This document shows positions 25,685-34,872 of a stretch of 64,000 bases of DNA, piece after piece. The notes beneath the pieces are model-generated. The model ran no database searches. It was given only the letters and a program-made list of their open reading frames with translations, and was not told the origin of the DNA. The stretch comes from CAIWHR01 sp963788185 (lineage in GTDB: Bacteria > Pseudomonadota > Gammaproteobacteria > Burkholderiales > Casimicrobiaceae). The DNA is taken from positions 62,001 through 126,000 of the forward strand of contig CAWBGE010000021.1 in assembly GCA_963788185.1 (NCBI GenBank). The letters run 5' to 3'. Made by a program: the position numbers and the translations under genes. Position 1 is the stretch's first letter, and the number at the start of each line of letters is the position of its first letter.

Positions 25685-26095
25685 TCACTTCTCCACCGGC
25701 AGTCCCGCCGCTTTCCACGCGTGATAGCCGCCGTGCAGGTTGTAGATGTCCTTGAACCCCATGCGCGCCAGCGCGGCGCCCGCCGAGCGGCTGCGGTTGC
25801 CGCTGGCGCAGTAGGCCACCACGGGACGCGACGTCAGTTTCGCGAGTTCGTTCGCACGGCTGTCGAGTTGCGACAGCGGAATGTGGACTGCATTGGGCAG
25901 GCGGCCGGCCTGGTACTCGCTCGTCTCGCGCACGTCGAGCAGCACGGCATCCTGCGTGTTGATGAGGTGCGTGACGTTCAGCGTGCCTACATCCTTCATC
26001 GGCGAGAAGCGCCGCTGCATCAGCGGCCACAGCAGCATCGCCCCCGAAAGAAACATCACGAGGATCAGCAACCAGTTGTTCTGAATGAAAGTCAT
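25685..26095 (-). CDS. Membrane-anchored rhodanese-like protein
   Basis: A 136-residue protein with one N-terminal membrane helix (WLLILVMFLSGAMLLWPLM) and a single rhodanese domain. The active-site loop CASGNRSRS has the catalytic cysteine, so sulfurtransferase activity is possible. Motifs LLDVRETSEYQAGRLPNAVH and NLHGGYHAWKAAGLPVEK are typical of the YibN-type proteins found next to grxC-secB. First gene of the run; the ATG at 26095 was chosen because it gives the conserved MTFIQNNW start. Confidence 0.9.
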   Translation of the reverse strand: MTFIQNNWLLILVMFLSGAMLLWPLMQRRFSPMKDVGTLNVTHLINTQDAVLLDVRETSEYQAGRLPNAVHIPLSQLDSRANELAKLTSRPVVAYCASGNRSRSAGAALARMGFKDIYNLHGGYHAWKAAGLPVEK

Positions 26096-26127
26096 GGGGT
26101 TCCGGCAAGCGCCGCGCGGCAAAAGGG

Positions 26128-26137
26128 TAAAATGATA
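26128..26137. promoter_or_regulatory. Overlapping -10 elements between gpmI and the rhodanese-grxC-secB run
   Basis: In the 170-base divergent gap, TAAAAT (26128-26133, plus) and TATCAT (26132-26137 read on minus) overlap by two bases. Both match -10 consensus well; neither has a strong -35. The remainder of the gap is GC-rich with no gene. Confidence 0.4.
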
Positions 26138-26265
26138 GCGTATGCGGAGGCCGCAGGCTTCAGGCGGCGGTCGGCTGTGGCCGATACCGCAAGGGTTGCA
26201 GCGCGCCCGCGCTGCTTCGCTCCGACTCCAACTTCCCGCTGGCGGCTTCGCGCCCCACCCATGCC

Positions 26266-27855
26266 ATGACCGCTTCCGACACCCTCTCCCGTCCTGCATT
26301 TGCCCGTACCGGGCTCTCGGTCCGCCCGGCGGTCCTGCTGATCCTCGACGGCTTCGGCTATCGCGAGGACACCCCCGACAACGCGGTTACCCGGGCCAAA
26401 AAGCCTCATTGGGACCAATTGTGGGCGACCTGCCCGCACACGACGATCAACGCGTCGGAGCTCCATGTCGGCCTGCCGCGTGGCCAGATGGGCAATTCAG
26501 AGGTCGGACATCTCAACATCGGTGCCGGACGCGTCGTCTACCAGGATTTCACGCGCATCGACCACGCGATCGAAACCGGCGAGTTCGCCGCCAACCCGGT
26601 GCTCAACGACGCCGTCGCCACCGCCAGGGCCAACGGCTCGACGCTGCACATCTTCGGCCTGCTGTCGCCGGGCGGGGTCCACAGCCACGAGCGCCAGCTC
26701 GCGGCGATGGTGGACATGGCCGCCAACGGCGGGGCGCCGCGCGTCCACGTCCACGCCTTCCTCGACGGCCGCGATACGCCCCCGAGGAGCGCCGCGCCAT
26801 CGATCGCCTTCATGCAGGCCGCCTGCGACGCGCATCCGGGGGCGAGGATCGCAACGCTGGTGGGCCGCTATTTCGCGATGGATCGCGATCAGCGCTGGGA
26901 CCGTGTGCAGCAGGCCTGGGAGCTGATCGTCGACGGCAAGGCGCCCTGGTCGGCCGCCACCGCGGCGGCGGCGCTGGACGCCGCGTACGCGCGCGGGGAA
27001 AACGACGAGTTCGTCCAGCCTACCGTCGTGACCGACGCCGCGGGCGCGTCAGGTCGGGTCGAGGACGGGGATGTCATCGTGTTCATGAACTTCCGCGCTG
27101 ATCGTACCCGCGAGCTGACGCGCGCCTTCACCGATGCCGCGTTTGCCGGCTTTCCCCGGGCGCGCGTCCCGCGACTCGCGCGTTACGTGTGCCTCACCAA
27201 CTACGGCGACGAGTTCGCGCAGCTGCCGATCGCCTTCGGCGCGCAATCGGTGGCCAACGGCTTCGGCGAGTACGTCGCGTCGCTCGGGCTTACGCAGCTG
27301 CGCATCGCCGAGACCGAGAAATACGCCCACGTGACCTACTTCTTCAGCGGCGGCAACGAAGCGACGCAACCGGGAGAAGACCGCATCCTCGTGCCGTCGC
27401 CGCGCGTCGCCACCTACGACCTGCAGCCCGAGATGAGCGCCGTCGAGGTTACCGACAAGCTGGTGGAGGCCATTGCAGGCGGGCGTTACGACGCGATCAT
27501 CTGCAACTACGCCAATGGCGACATGGTCGGCCACACCGGCAATCTCGACGCCGCCACCCGGGCGGTCGAGACGCTCGACGCCTGCATCGGTCGGGTGATC
27601 GAGGCCACCCGCGCAGCGGGCGGCGAAGTCCTGATCAGCGCCGATCACGGCAACGCCGAGCAGATGTTCGACGTCGCCACCGGACAGCCGCACACCGCGC
27701 ACACGCTCAACGTCGTTCCGGTCGTCTATGTCGGACGGCCGGCCGCAATCGCCGAAGGCGGTTCACTGCAGGATCTCGCGCCGACGCTGCTGGCGATCAT
27801 GGGCGTGCCGCAGCCCGCCGAGATGACCGGCCACTCGCTGGTGAACTTCGCCTGA
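26266..27855 (+). CDS. gpmI: 2,3-bisphosphoglycerate-independent phosphoglycerate mutase
   Basis: Manganese enzyme that interconverts 3- and 2-phosphoglycerate through a phosphoserine intermediate. The 529-residue protein has the metal site LLILDGFGYREDTPDNAV, the nucleophile Ser78 in GQMGNSEVGHLNIGAGR, HIFGLLSPGGVHSHERQL, FLDGRDTPPRS and the C-terminal metal motifs NYANGDMVGHTGN and ISADHGNAEQM. Length is a little over the usual 510-515. It heads gpmI-envC-ctpA, an order found in many proteobacteria. Confidence 0.97.
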   Translation: MTASDTLSRPAFARTGLSVRPAVLLILDGFGYREDTPDNAVTRAKKPHWDQLWATCPHTTINASELHVGLPRGQMGNSEVGHLNIGAGRVVYQDFTRIDHAIETGEFAANPVLNDAVATARANGSTLHIFGLLSPGGVHSHERQLAAMVDMAANGGAPRVHVHAFLDGRDTPPRSAAPSIAFMQAACDAHPGARIATLVGRYFAMDRDQRWDRVQQAWELIVDGKAPWSAATAAAALDAAYARGENDEFVQPTVVTDAAGASGRVEDGDVIVFMNFRADRTRELTRAFTDAAFAGFPRARVPRLARYVCLTNYGDEFAQLPIAFGAQSVANGFGEYVASLGLTQLRIAETEKYAHVTYFFSGGNEATQPGEDRILVPSPRVATYDLQPEMSAVEVTDKLVEAIAGGRYDAIICNYANGDMVGHTGNLDAATRAVETLDACIGRVIEATRAAGGEVLISADHGNAEQMFDVATGQPHTAHTLNVVPVVYVGRPAAIAEGGSLQDLAPTLLAIMGVPQPAEMTGHSLVNFA

Positions 27856-27879
27856 CGCATTACTGCGACTGCTGTGTAA

Positions 27880-29118
27880 GTGTTCCGCCTTGCGCTCGTC
27901 CTCTTCGCCGCGGCCGTCGCGGGAACGGCAACCAGCGCACGCGATGCGGCGCCGACGGTCGACGCCAAAGCGCTCGAAGCGCAGCGTCGCGAACTCAGCC
28001 TGCGGGTCGAGGCGGTGCAGCGCGAGCTGAAGGCTTCCGAATCGTCCCGTGCCGATGCCACCGACGCGCTGAAGACCACCGCCCTTGCGATTTCCAGAGC
28101 CAACCGGCGGCTGCACGAACTCGAGGGCGAACGCCGCGATGTCGAGACGTCGCTCTCGCGCCTCGATGCCGAGCGCGCAGCTCTCGAGCAGCAGGTAGCG
28201 GGAGAGCAGGTGCTGCTCGCGCGTCTGCTCGTGCAACAGCAGACGGGGGGGCGCCAGGAGCCATTGAAGTTGCTGCTCTCGGGGCGCGATCCCGGCGAGA
28301 TCGCGCGCCTGCTGCATTACCTGCAGGCAATAGGCGACATGCGCGCGAAAGCGATCGCGAGCCTGCGCGGCCATCAGCAGCAGGTCCGGACGCTGGCCGC
28401 GCAAGCGCAGATGCAACGGGACCGGCTGGGCGCACTGGCGCGCGACGAAGCCGCTCAGCGCGCCGACCTGCAACAGCAGCGTGACGCCCATGCGCAGGTG
28501 CTACAGCGCGTTGCCGCCGACATACGCCGCCAGCAGCGCGAACTCGATCGGTTGAAGCGCGACGATTCGCGCCTGTCGCGACTGATCGATCGGCTGGCCG
28601 AGCTTTCGCGGGCACGCACGCCGCCGCGGCGCGAGCCGCCGGCTGGCGACCGCAAAGCGCCGCCGCCCCCGGGAAAGACCACAATTGACGAAAGGTTGCC
28701 GGCAACAGCGTCCGCGTATCCGGGGCTGGGATCGGGGCGCGGATCATTGTCCATGCCGGTGCGCGGGGAACTTGTGGGCAGGTTCGGGACACCAAGGGAA
28801 GGTGGCGCGATGACCTGGAAAGGCTGGTTCATCCGCTGCGCCGTCGGGCAGGAGGTCAGGGCGATTGCCGCCGGTCAGGTCGTCTACGCCGACTGGCTGC
28901 GGGGCTTCGGCAACCTCTTGATCGTCGACCACGGCGACGGCTACATGAGTCTCTACGGCAACAACGACGCCTTGCTCGCCTCGGTGGGCGCGTCGGTAGG
29001 CGAAGGCGACGCTGTCGCGCAGGCCGGTTCTTCCGGTGCCGGCTTCGAGCCCGGGGTATACTTTGAGATTCGCCATCAGGGCAAGGCCTTGGATCCGGCC
29101 ACCTGGATCGGGAAGTAA
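27880..29118 (+). CDS. envC: EnvC-like murein hydrolase activator with degenerate M23 domain
   Basis: Periplasmic protein expected to activate N-acetylmuramyl-L-alanine amidases at the septum. The 412-residue protein has a signal peptide (FRLALVLFAAAVAGTATSA), a long coiled coil (about residues 25-245) and a C-terminal LytM/M23 domain (about 295-410). The zinc ligands of active M23 enzymes are missing: the HxxxD site is replaced by MTWKGWFIR, and the HxH is replaced by GVYFEIR, as in E. coli EnvC, which has no hydrolase activity. Start is GTG. It lies 24 bases after gpmI and 13 bases before ctpA. Confidence 0.88.
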   Translation: MFRLALVLFAAAVAGTATSARDAAPTVDAKALEAQRRELSLRVEAVQRELKASESSRADATDALKTTALAISRANRRLHELEGERRDVETSLSRLDAERAALEQQVAGEQVLLARLLVQQQTGGRQEPLKLLLSGRDPGEIARLLHYLQAIGDMRAKAIASLRGHQQQVRTLAAQAQMQRDRLGALARDEAAQRADLQQQRDAHAQVLQRVAADIRRQQRELDRLKRDDSRLSRLIDRLAELSRARTPPRREPPAGDRKAPPPPGKTTIDERLPATASAYPGLGSGRGSLSMPVRGELVGRFGTPREGGAMTWKGWFIRCAVGQEVRAIAAGQVVYADWLRGFGNLLIVDHGDGYMSLYGNNDALLASVGASVGEGDAVAQAGSSGAGFEPGVYFEIRHQGKALDPATWIGK

Positions 29119-29131
29119 AGGACGGGACGCG

Positions 29132-30571
29132 ATGGGTAACTGGAAAAAGGCCGGATTGATCGGATTGGGCGCCGTGCTCGGCGTCCTCCTGTCGCTCAAT
29201 TTTTCGGCGGTGGCGCAGCGCGAGCAGAAGCTTCCGATTCCTTACGAAGACCTGCAGCTGCTGGCGGCCGTCTTCGGCAAGATCAAGAGCGACTACGTCG
29301 AGCCCGTATCCGACGACAAGCTCATCAAGGAAGCCATCAATGGCATGGTGCGCGGCCTCGACCCGCACTCCGACTTCCTCGACGCCGAAGCGTTCAAGGA
29401 TCTGCAGATCTCCACGCAGGGCAAATTCGGCGGCCTGGGAATCGAGGTAGGGGTCGAAGACGGCCTCGTGCGCGTGGTCTCGCCGATCGAGGACACGCCC
29501 GCGTTCCGCGCCGGCATCAAGACCGGCGACCTGATCGTCAAGATCGACGACACCGCGACTCGCGGCCTGCCGCTGTCCAAGGCCGTCGAGAAGATGCGCG
29601 GCAAGCCTGGCACCGACGTGGTGTTGACCGTCGTGCGCAAGGACGTCGACCAGCCGCTCACCTTCACGCTGACGCGCGAGGAAATCAACGTCAAGAGCGT
29701 GCGCGCGAAGATGCTGGAGCCCGGCTACGGCTACATACGCATCCGCAGCTTCCAGGAGCGCACCGGCGAGGATCTCGCCAAGACGATCAAGGACTTCTAC
29801 AAACAGGGCGAACTGAAGGGCCTCGTGCTCGATGTGCGCTCGGACCCCGGCGGCCTGCTGAACCAGGCGGTGGCCGTGGCTGCCGCCTTCCTGCCCAAGG
29901 ATGCGCTGGTCGTCTACACCGACGGACGCACCGCCGACGCGCGCATGCGCCTCACCGCCACCAAGGACAACTACTCGCGCCGCGGCGATGATTACTTCAA
30001 GGATCTGCCGCCGGCGATCAAGAAGGTGCCGCTGGCCGTGCTGGTCGACGGCGGCACCGCGTCGGCGTCCGAAATCGTTGCCGGCGCACTCCAGGACCAC
30101 AAGCGCGCGACGGTGCTCGGCACGCAGACCTTCGGCAAGGGTTCGGTGCAGACGATCCTGCCGATTTCTAACTCCGCCGGCCTCAAGCTCACCACGGCCC
30201 GCTATTACACGCCGGCGGGACGATCGATCCAGGCCAAGGGCATCGAGCCCGATGTCTACGTCGATGACGGCCGCGATTCTCCGAACCGCATCCGCGAGGC
30301 CAACCTCGAGCGGCACCTCGAGACCAACAAGGTCGGCACTGCCAAGGGCGCCGCAACACCCGACGCGCAGGCGGCCAAGGATACGGCGGCGAAGCCCGGC
30401 GCCGGCGCCGCGGCCGCACCGGCCAAGCCCGAAGCGCCGCAGCCGCTGCCGCCCCGTTTCGAATTCGGCGCAGCCGACGACTTCCAGTTGACGCAGGCCA
30501 TCAACCACCTGAAGGGTCAGCCGGTGATCGCTTCGACCAAGTCGGTGGCAGCCCAGGCCAAGACCGAGTAA
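29132..30571 (+). CDS. Carboxy-terminal processing protease (S41 family)
   Basis: Periplasmic serine protease of the CtpA/Prc type. The 479-residue protein has an N-terminal signal/anchor (AGLIGLGAVLGVLLSLNFSA), a PDZ domain (about 85-165, with GGLGIEVGVEDGLVRVVSPI), and the S41 core with catalytic Ser in GGTASASEIVAGALQDHKRA and catalytic Lys in GTQTFGKGSVQT. A low-complexity Ala/Pro/Lys tail (about 405-450) precedes a short conserved end. ATG 29132 follows a GGACGGGACGCG leader. Last gene of the gpmI operon, followed by a terminator. Confidence 0.94.
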   Translation: MGNWKKAGLIGLGAVLGVLLSLNFSAVAQREQKLPIPYEDLQLLAAVFGKIKSDYVEPVSDDKLIKEAINGMVRGLDPHSDFLDAEAFKDLQISTQGKFGGLGIEVGVEDGLVRVVSPIEDTPAFRAGIKTGDLIVKIDDTATRGLPLSKAVEKMRGKPGTDVVLTVVRKDVDQPLTFTLTREEINVKSVRAKMLEPGYGYIRIRSFQERTGEDLAKTIKDFYKQGELKGLVLDVRSDPGGLLNQAVAVAAAFLPKDALVVYTDGRTADARMRLTATKDNYSRRGDDYFKDLPPAIKKVPLAVLVDGGTASASEIVAGALQDHKRATVLGTQTFGKGSVQTILPISNSAGLKLTTARYYTPAGRSIQAKGIEPDVYVDDGRDSPNRIREANLERHLETNKVGTAKGAATPDAQAAKDTAAKPGAGAAAAPAKPEAPQPLPPRFEFGAADDFQLTQAINHLKGQPVIASTKSVAAQAKTE

Positions 30572-30595
30572 CGGTCGATCGATTGCAAGACACGA

Positions 30596-30618
30596 CGCCC
30601 GGCGCTGCCGGGCGTTTT
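30596..30618 (+). terminator. Rho-independent terminator after ctpA
   Basis: Perfect 8-base stem CGCCCGGC and GCCGGGCG with a GCT loop, followed by TTTT, 24 bases after the ctpA stop. It also lies downstream of the convergent SH3 gene, whose stop is at 30655. Confidence 0.85.
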
Positions 30619-30654
30619 CGTTGGTGCGGGCGGCGGATCGCGGTGCCGCGTCGG

Positions 30655-31107
30655 TCAACCAGGCGGCGCCGACCGCGGCGCGCGCCACTCCCGTGCCGGC
30701 GGCTGCCGGTCCCAGCGCCGCTGCCATTCGGCTTTCTGCGCGAACCAGCGCTTCTGCCGGTAATGGGCATCCCAGTAGGGGCCCAGCGAGAATTCGACCG
30801 CCGGCAAGCCAAGCTTCGGGCCGCCGTCGAGGATCGTGATCGCACTGCCCTCGAACGGATACGCGAGGAAGCGCGCGTACACCCAGCCGCGGTCGCGACC
30901 GACGGTGACGTCGCACCAGCGCCAGTTGGCCGTGCATCCGACGACGGTCACCGAGGTTCCGGTCAGCACCCAGGTGACGGTCGGAAAGGCCTTGTCGGGC
31001 GCGGCACGGACATTGACCGAACTGGTGATGGTCGCCGTTTGCGCCACCGCCACCGACGCGCAGGCACTGACAGCGAGCGCGAGCAAGGATCGCAGGCGTG
31101 AACTCAT
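30655..31107 (-). CDS. Exported SH3-domain protein
   Basis: A 150-residue secreted protein: signal peptide (about 23 residues, SLLALAVSACASVAVAQT), one SH3-like domain (about 25-80: SVNVRAAPDKAFPTVTWVLT, then WRWCDVTVGRDRGWVYARFL) and a Trp/Arg-rich C-terminal third (PYWDAHYRQKRWFAQKAEWQ) seen in many proteobacterial DUF1236/SH3 proteins. Two cysteines (CTANWRWC) may form a disulfide. I use the second ATG (31107), since AAGG sits six bases before it. A TAGAAT -10 lies at 31133-31138. Function unknown. Confidence 0.8.
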   Translation of the reverse strand: MSSRLRSLLALAVSACASVAVAQTATITSSVNVRAAPDKAFPTVTWVLTGTSVTVVGCTANWRWCDVTVGRDRGWVYARFLAYPFEGSAITILDGGPKLGLPAVEFSLGPYWDAHYRQKRWFAQKAEWQRRWDRQPPAREWRAPRSAPPG

Positions 31108-31179
31108 GGACATCCTTTCGATGGTTCGTGGAATTCTACCGGGACGAGCGTCCGTCCGCGCCGCGCTTTCGAGCCCTGC

Positions 31180-32004
31180 CTATCCCGGGCCAAGCGTTGG
31201 ATTGCGCACGGCCACCGTTGCAGACGCTTGCCGCACGCTGTGCGGAGCTTCCGCCGTGGGCGTCCGGAGCAGCAGTATTCGACAGACGGCGACTGCGGCG
31301 ATGGCGGCCGCGATATGTTTGAGCGTGTGTCCGCTGACGACGTGCGTCAGCTCGTGCACCTCGCCGTCAAAAGTTTCCAGGAACTTGCTGAGCACGTACC
31401 ACGCGAACACCCAATAGAGGCTCCTGGCGTGCGTATAGCGCGATGGCTTCATGCCGGCCAGCAACAGCAGTACGACCACCGAATACCCCTGCAGGATTCC
31501 GTAGGGGATGACGTTGCCCGCGCCGGCGCGCTCCGTTGCCCGCCAGTAGAAAACCGACAGGGCCCCCAGCGCCAGCATCGGAAGCAGCAGCGCGAGGCCC
31601 GCCCGGATGTTGATCCGCTCGACGATCTGGCTGCAGACCAGCGCCATGAACGCGACCGTCATCGGCAACCGGTCCCAGAACAGGGTCTCGTTGTCGGGAG
31701 ACAGGTGGTAGTACGACGAACCGAGCGCCGTCAGCACGACGCCGACGAAGAAGATGACGTACGGCCACCGTTCGACGCTGTACTCGAAACGGGCGCGGCG
31801 GCCGACGGATATGACCAGGCCGGCGACGCCGACGATGAGAAACGCGGCGTTCGACGTCACATCGAGAAAGTTGTCGATGCCGAACACCCCGCGCGTATCG
31901 GAGAAATCGTGATACTCGAGCGGTTGCGGCATGGCCGGAACCAGCAAGGCGGCAGCGATTGCCACCACCTTGATGGCGACGATGAGCCAGATGCGCGCTT
32001 TCAC
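31180..32004 (-). CDS. CREST/ceramidase-like seven-helix membrane hydrolase
   Basis: A 274-residue membrane protein with seven predicted helices. It carries the three CREST-superfamily signatures: Ser and His in LGSSYYHLSPDNETLFWDRL, the Asp of FWDRLPMT, and the HTLKH pair near the C-terminus, which in alkaline ceramidases and related receptors form a zinc site for amide hydrolysis. Family assignment rests on those motifs; the substrate in a bacterium is unknown. The first helix and FGIDNFLDVTSNAAFLIVG fit the same family. It stands alone between an SH3 gene and a META gene on the same strand. Confidence 0.7.
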   Translation of the reverse strand: MKARIWLIVAIKVVAIAAALLVPAMPQPLEYHDFSDTRGVFGIDNFLDVTSNAAFLIVGVAGLVISVGRRARFEYSVERWPYVIFFVGVVLTALGSSYYHLSPDNETLFWDRLPMTVAFMALVCSQIVERINIRAGLALLLPMLALGALSVFYWRATERAGAGNVIPYGILQGYSVVVLLLLAGMKPSRYTHARSLYWVFAWYVLSKFLETFDGEVHELTHVVSGHTLKHIAAAIAAVAVCRILLLRTPTAEAPHSVRQASATVAVRNPTLGPG

Positions 32005-32050
32005 GTTCGTTCCTCCTCAGGACGCGGACGAATGACGCCGCCGGAGAGCG

Positions 32051-32848
32051 CTAGTCGACACTTCGCGTCGCCGTCAACGCGCGCTCGCCGTCGGCACGAT
32101 GCATGTCGAGCAGCCGACCGTCGAAAGCCCAGGTCGTCGCCGCCTCCACCGCTGCCAGGAACTCCCGCTCCTGCTGCATGACGCCCTCGCCCATGCAAAG
32201 CTTGCGCGTGGCGGCCGCGGGGCCGATGACGACACGGTCCGCAGTGGCGGTGTACTTCGCGCGGAAGCTGTTGCATCCGCCAAAACCCGCGACGGTTCCG
32301 CCCTTGAACGTCAGCGACAGCGTCGTGCCCGGCAACGGGCTCACGACGGCCTGGCGTCCGTTGTTGAATCCGGTGACCTTCCACGCCGCGCCCTCGAGCG
32401 CGGGCGCCGGCTCCATCTGAAACACCATGACGGGGGCGGCGCCCGCATCCAGCGTCAGGTGTCGATCGGCGAGGGTGTAGCGAAACGTCCCGGCCAGCGC
32501 GCGCTTCACGGCGGTTTCCACGGCCATGGGCGCGTCCGGGCACGCCATCATGGTTCCGCCCAGCGACCCGATCACGACCCGGTCGCCGTCGATCGTGTAC
32601 GCGCCGAAAAAGGAGTTGCAGCCGGAGAACCCGTCGATGCGACCCGCGTTGAAGCGCGCCGTCACCGGTCGCATCGCGCCGCGCAGCATGCCGGGGTCCA
32701 GCCCGTCAAGACTTTCGAGACGCCAGATCGGTCCCTCGATCGTCATCGCTGCCGCGACCTTGCCGGGGGTGTCGGGGCCGCGCTGGGCGCTGGCGCCCCC
32801 CGCGATCACGACCGACACGACGAATGTTGCGATACGAATTTTGATCAA
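32051..32848 (-). CDS. Exported protein with two META domains (HslJ-like)
   Basis: A 265-residue protein with a signal peptide (ATFVVSVVIAGGASAQ) and two tandem META domains, about residues 40-140 and 150-255. Each has the family core: FSGCNSFFGAYTIDGDRVVI in the first and FGGCNSFRAKYTATADRVVI in the second, followed by a paired downstream Cys (MMACPDAPM; RKLCMGEG), suggesting one disulfide per domain. E. coli HslJ has one META domain and is linked to novobiocin resistance and heat shock. The second copy arose by internal duplication. Precise role unknown. Confidence 0.85.
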   Translation of the reverse strand: MIKIRIATFVVSVVIAGGASAQRGPDTPGKVAAAMTIEGPIWRLESLDGLDPGMLRGAMRPVTARFNAGRIDGFSGCNSFFGAYTIDGDRVVIGSLGGTMMACPDAPMAVETAVKRALAGTFRYTLADRHLTLDAGAAPVMVFQMEPAPALEGAAWKVTGFNNGRQAVVSPLPGTTLSLTFKGGTVAGFGGCNSFRAKYTATADRVVIGPAAATRKLCMGEGVMQQEREFLAAVEAATTWAFDGRLLDMHRADGERALTATRSVD

Positions 32849-32963
32849 GATGGCGGACTTGGCAAGGAGTAACCCGGTCGAACCTGTCGTCGCTTCTGCG
32901 GCGTGGATCCGCCGCCGACATCCGCGCCCCTCGCTTCAACGTCGCGATCGCGCGCAGCGTCTC

Positions 32964-33603
32964 CTACTTGGACTGAATGATCGCCCGGCTGGCCAGCTGG
33001 CCGATGATGAGATCGGCGAAGCCGGGAGTCTCCCGCGCCACCGAAGTCGGATTGAAGGTGGTCGTCGTGGCGGCCCAGATCAGGCTTCGGGTCTGCACAT
33101 CGAACAGCTTCGCTTCCACGGTCGCGAGCTCGTACTGGCTGACCTGCTGGACCGGGATCATCGTCCCGCGCGGAGCACCCCAGGTCGAGCCGCCCCACGA
33201 CGACCCGCCCCATGGCCCCGAGCCCCAACCCATGCCACCGGACACCATCGTCGTCGACACCTGGGTGCGGGTGTCCACGCCCAGCAGCCGGACGAGCAGC
33301 AGACCCTGCGCTCCGGTCTTGGCGACGGCGGACGCGAACGGCGCGTCGGCGATGCGGGCCTCGTCGGCAATGACGGTGTAACCGGCAATGCCTTCGACAC
33401 CCGCCGCGCGCAGCCGCTGCCGCGAAGAGATCCTCGAATACCCGGCCGTCGGCGACGCTGTTGATGCTGCCCACGACAACGACCTTGCGCATCGGCGGGC
33501 CGGTGAAGCCGGTGTCGAACCATGCGGACCGGATCGACGTGCTCTGGCAACCGGCGACGAGCGCAGCCAGCACGAGAACGGCGAACAGCGAGCGGAAATT
33601 CAT
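32964..33603 (-). pseudogene. Lipoprotein of unknown function, frameshifted
   Basis: The first part has a lipoprotein signal (SLFAVLVLAALVAGC), then SAWFDTGFTGPPMRKVVVVG and VFEDLFAAA. Near 33415, in a GCGCGCGGCGG run, the frame changes; the rest (RAAGVEGIAGYTVIADEARI, LLLVRLLGVDTRTQVSTTMV, then DVQTRSLIWAATTTT and ASRAIIQSK) continues in another frame to 32964. One extra base (or two missing) explains it. The joined protein of about 212 residues resembles a DUF4136-like lipoprotein in outline. Pseudogene or assembly error. Confidence 0.7.
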
Positions 33604-33733
33604 GCGGAGTCCTCTTGTTGATCAGGTTCGGCGAGCAATCCCGCCGCGACGAGGGAAGTCAGGCACAGGTCGCCAGAAGCGACACGGAAAACCACCGGCA
33701 TCTGCCGGCCTGATTGTACCCTTCGACGATCGA

Positions 33734-34354
33734 TCAGTCTGCCGCTGCCGAGTGCAGGAATCGCGTGCTGGATGCGCCCCCCGGGGTCTCGTCGACCACG
33801 CGCACCTGCATTGCGCTCAGGCGATCCAGGAGCCGCGCCTCGGCGTAGATCGGCCACCAGTCGTAGAGAAAGATCTCGATCGGCCTCCAGAGAGCGACCC
33901 AGGCGCCGATCACGAGGCTCTCCGCCACGATCCGTATATAGCCATAGCGCCCGACCAGCTCCGCCACGAAATCGCTCAGCGCGATCGCGCCGCCGACGAA
34001 CAGCACGCCGATCAGGAGGCTCACGCGCCCGATGCGCAGCAGCTTTCGCAGTTCCTTGCGCGTCGAGCGGGCGCTGGCGGCAAAGTATTCGCGAATCGCC
34101 TCCTGCAGCACCACGCCTTCTTCCGGCGCGACGGGCTCGCGCGACAGGTGCACGATCAGCGCGAGGGGATCATTGGCGCGCAGTTCACGGCAGGTGTCGA
34201 CAATGAACCGCTCGGCTTTCGGGTCGAGATCGCGCTCGCGAAACGGCGCGGCGTCGATCGAGTTGAACAGCTGCTTCAGTTCGCCGACGTGCACATCGAT
34301 CGGCTGCGTCCGCGGCGGCAGCGGGCCGTAGATCGGGTTCGCTGTCACGGTCAT
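33734..34354 (-). CDS. Hypothetical membrane protein
   Basis: Not recognised. The 206-residue protein has a soluble N-terminal region (residues 1-100, with acidic and basic helices: HVGELKQLFNSIDAAPFRER), two membrane helices (VSLLIGVLFVGGAIALSDFV and IVAESLVIGAWVALWRPIEI) and a short C-terminal tail. The order and charge pattern suggest a cytoplasmic N-terminus. It is on the same strand as its neighbours, 46 bases downstream of a glycine-zipper gene. Nothing in the sequence points to an enzyme. Confidence 0.6.
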   Translation of the reverse strand: MTVTANPIYGPLPPRTQPIDVHVGELKQLFNSIDAAPFRERDLDPKAERFIVDTCRELRANDPLALIVHLSREPVAPEEGVVLQEAIREYFAASARSTRKELRKLLRIGRVSLLIGVLFVGGAIALSDFVAELVGRYGYIRIVAESLVIGAWVALWRPIEIFLYDWWPIYAEARLLDRLSAMQVRVVDETPGGASSTRFLHSAAAD

Positions 34355-34400
34355 GTCCGGCTCTCACCCATCCGCATCTGCAGGGACCTGCACCCTCGCT

Positions 34401-34850
34401 TCAACGCAACAGTTCGATTCCGGTGGACGTGACCTGAACGCGGTCCCCGATCCGCAGTGCCGGGGCCGCGGTCTGCTGGATGGTGGCGAGGCTGCCGTCG
34501 TCGTAACGCACGGTGATCCGCCAGACGAAAGTCTGGTTGCGCTGGGCGGCCTGGTTGCCCACGTACCCTCCCCCGACGGCACCGACGACGGTAGCCACCG
34601 TCTGGCCGCGGCCGCCACCGACCAGGCTGCCCAGTCCGCCGCCAATCAGCGCCCCTCCGACGGTCCCCAGCGTCGTGTTGACGTTCTGGACGGTGTCCTG
34701 GGTGATCGATTCGACGGTGCCGACGCGGGCCACCGGCTGCTCGCTGACCTGGAAAGCCGGTGGCGTACTGCAGCCGGCCAGCAACATTGCAGCGCATGCG
34801 CCGAATGCAGCGGCACCACGCCGCCAACCAACAAACATTGTCATCTTCAT
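34401..34850 (-). CDS. Glycine-zipper outer-membrane lipoprotein (SlyB/PcpY-like)
   Basis: A 149-residue lipoprotein: lipobox ending LLAGC, then a glycine-zipper double helix (GTVGGALIGGGLGSLVGGGR and VATVVGAVGGGYVGNQAAQ) of the 17-kDa antigen type, and a beta-rich C-terminal domain (FVWRITVRYDDGSLATIQQ, GDRVQVTSTGIELLR). SlyB-type proteins stabilise the outer membrane under stress. A related protein lies on the far side of the RND/antiporter block (45665-46258). It is 22 bases after the solute-binding protein on the same strand. Confidence 0.85.
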   Translation of the reverse strand: MKMTMFVGWRRGAAAFGACAAMLLAGCSTPPAFQVSEQPVARVGTVESITQDTVQNVNTTLGTVGGALIGGGLGSLVGGGRGQTVATVVGAVGGGYVGNQAAQRNQTFVWRITVRYDDGSLATIQQTAAPALRIGDRVQVTSTGIELLR

Positions 34851-34872
34851 TCTCCTGTGCGGAATCGGGGGT

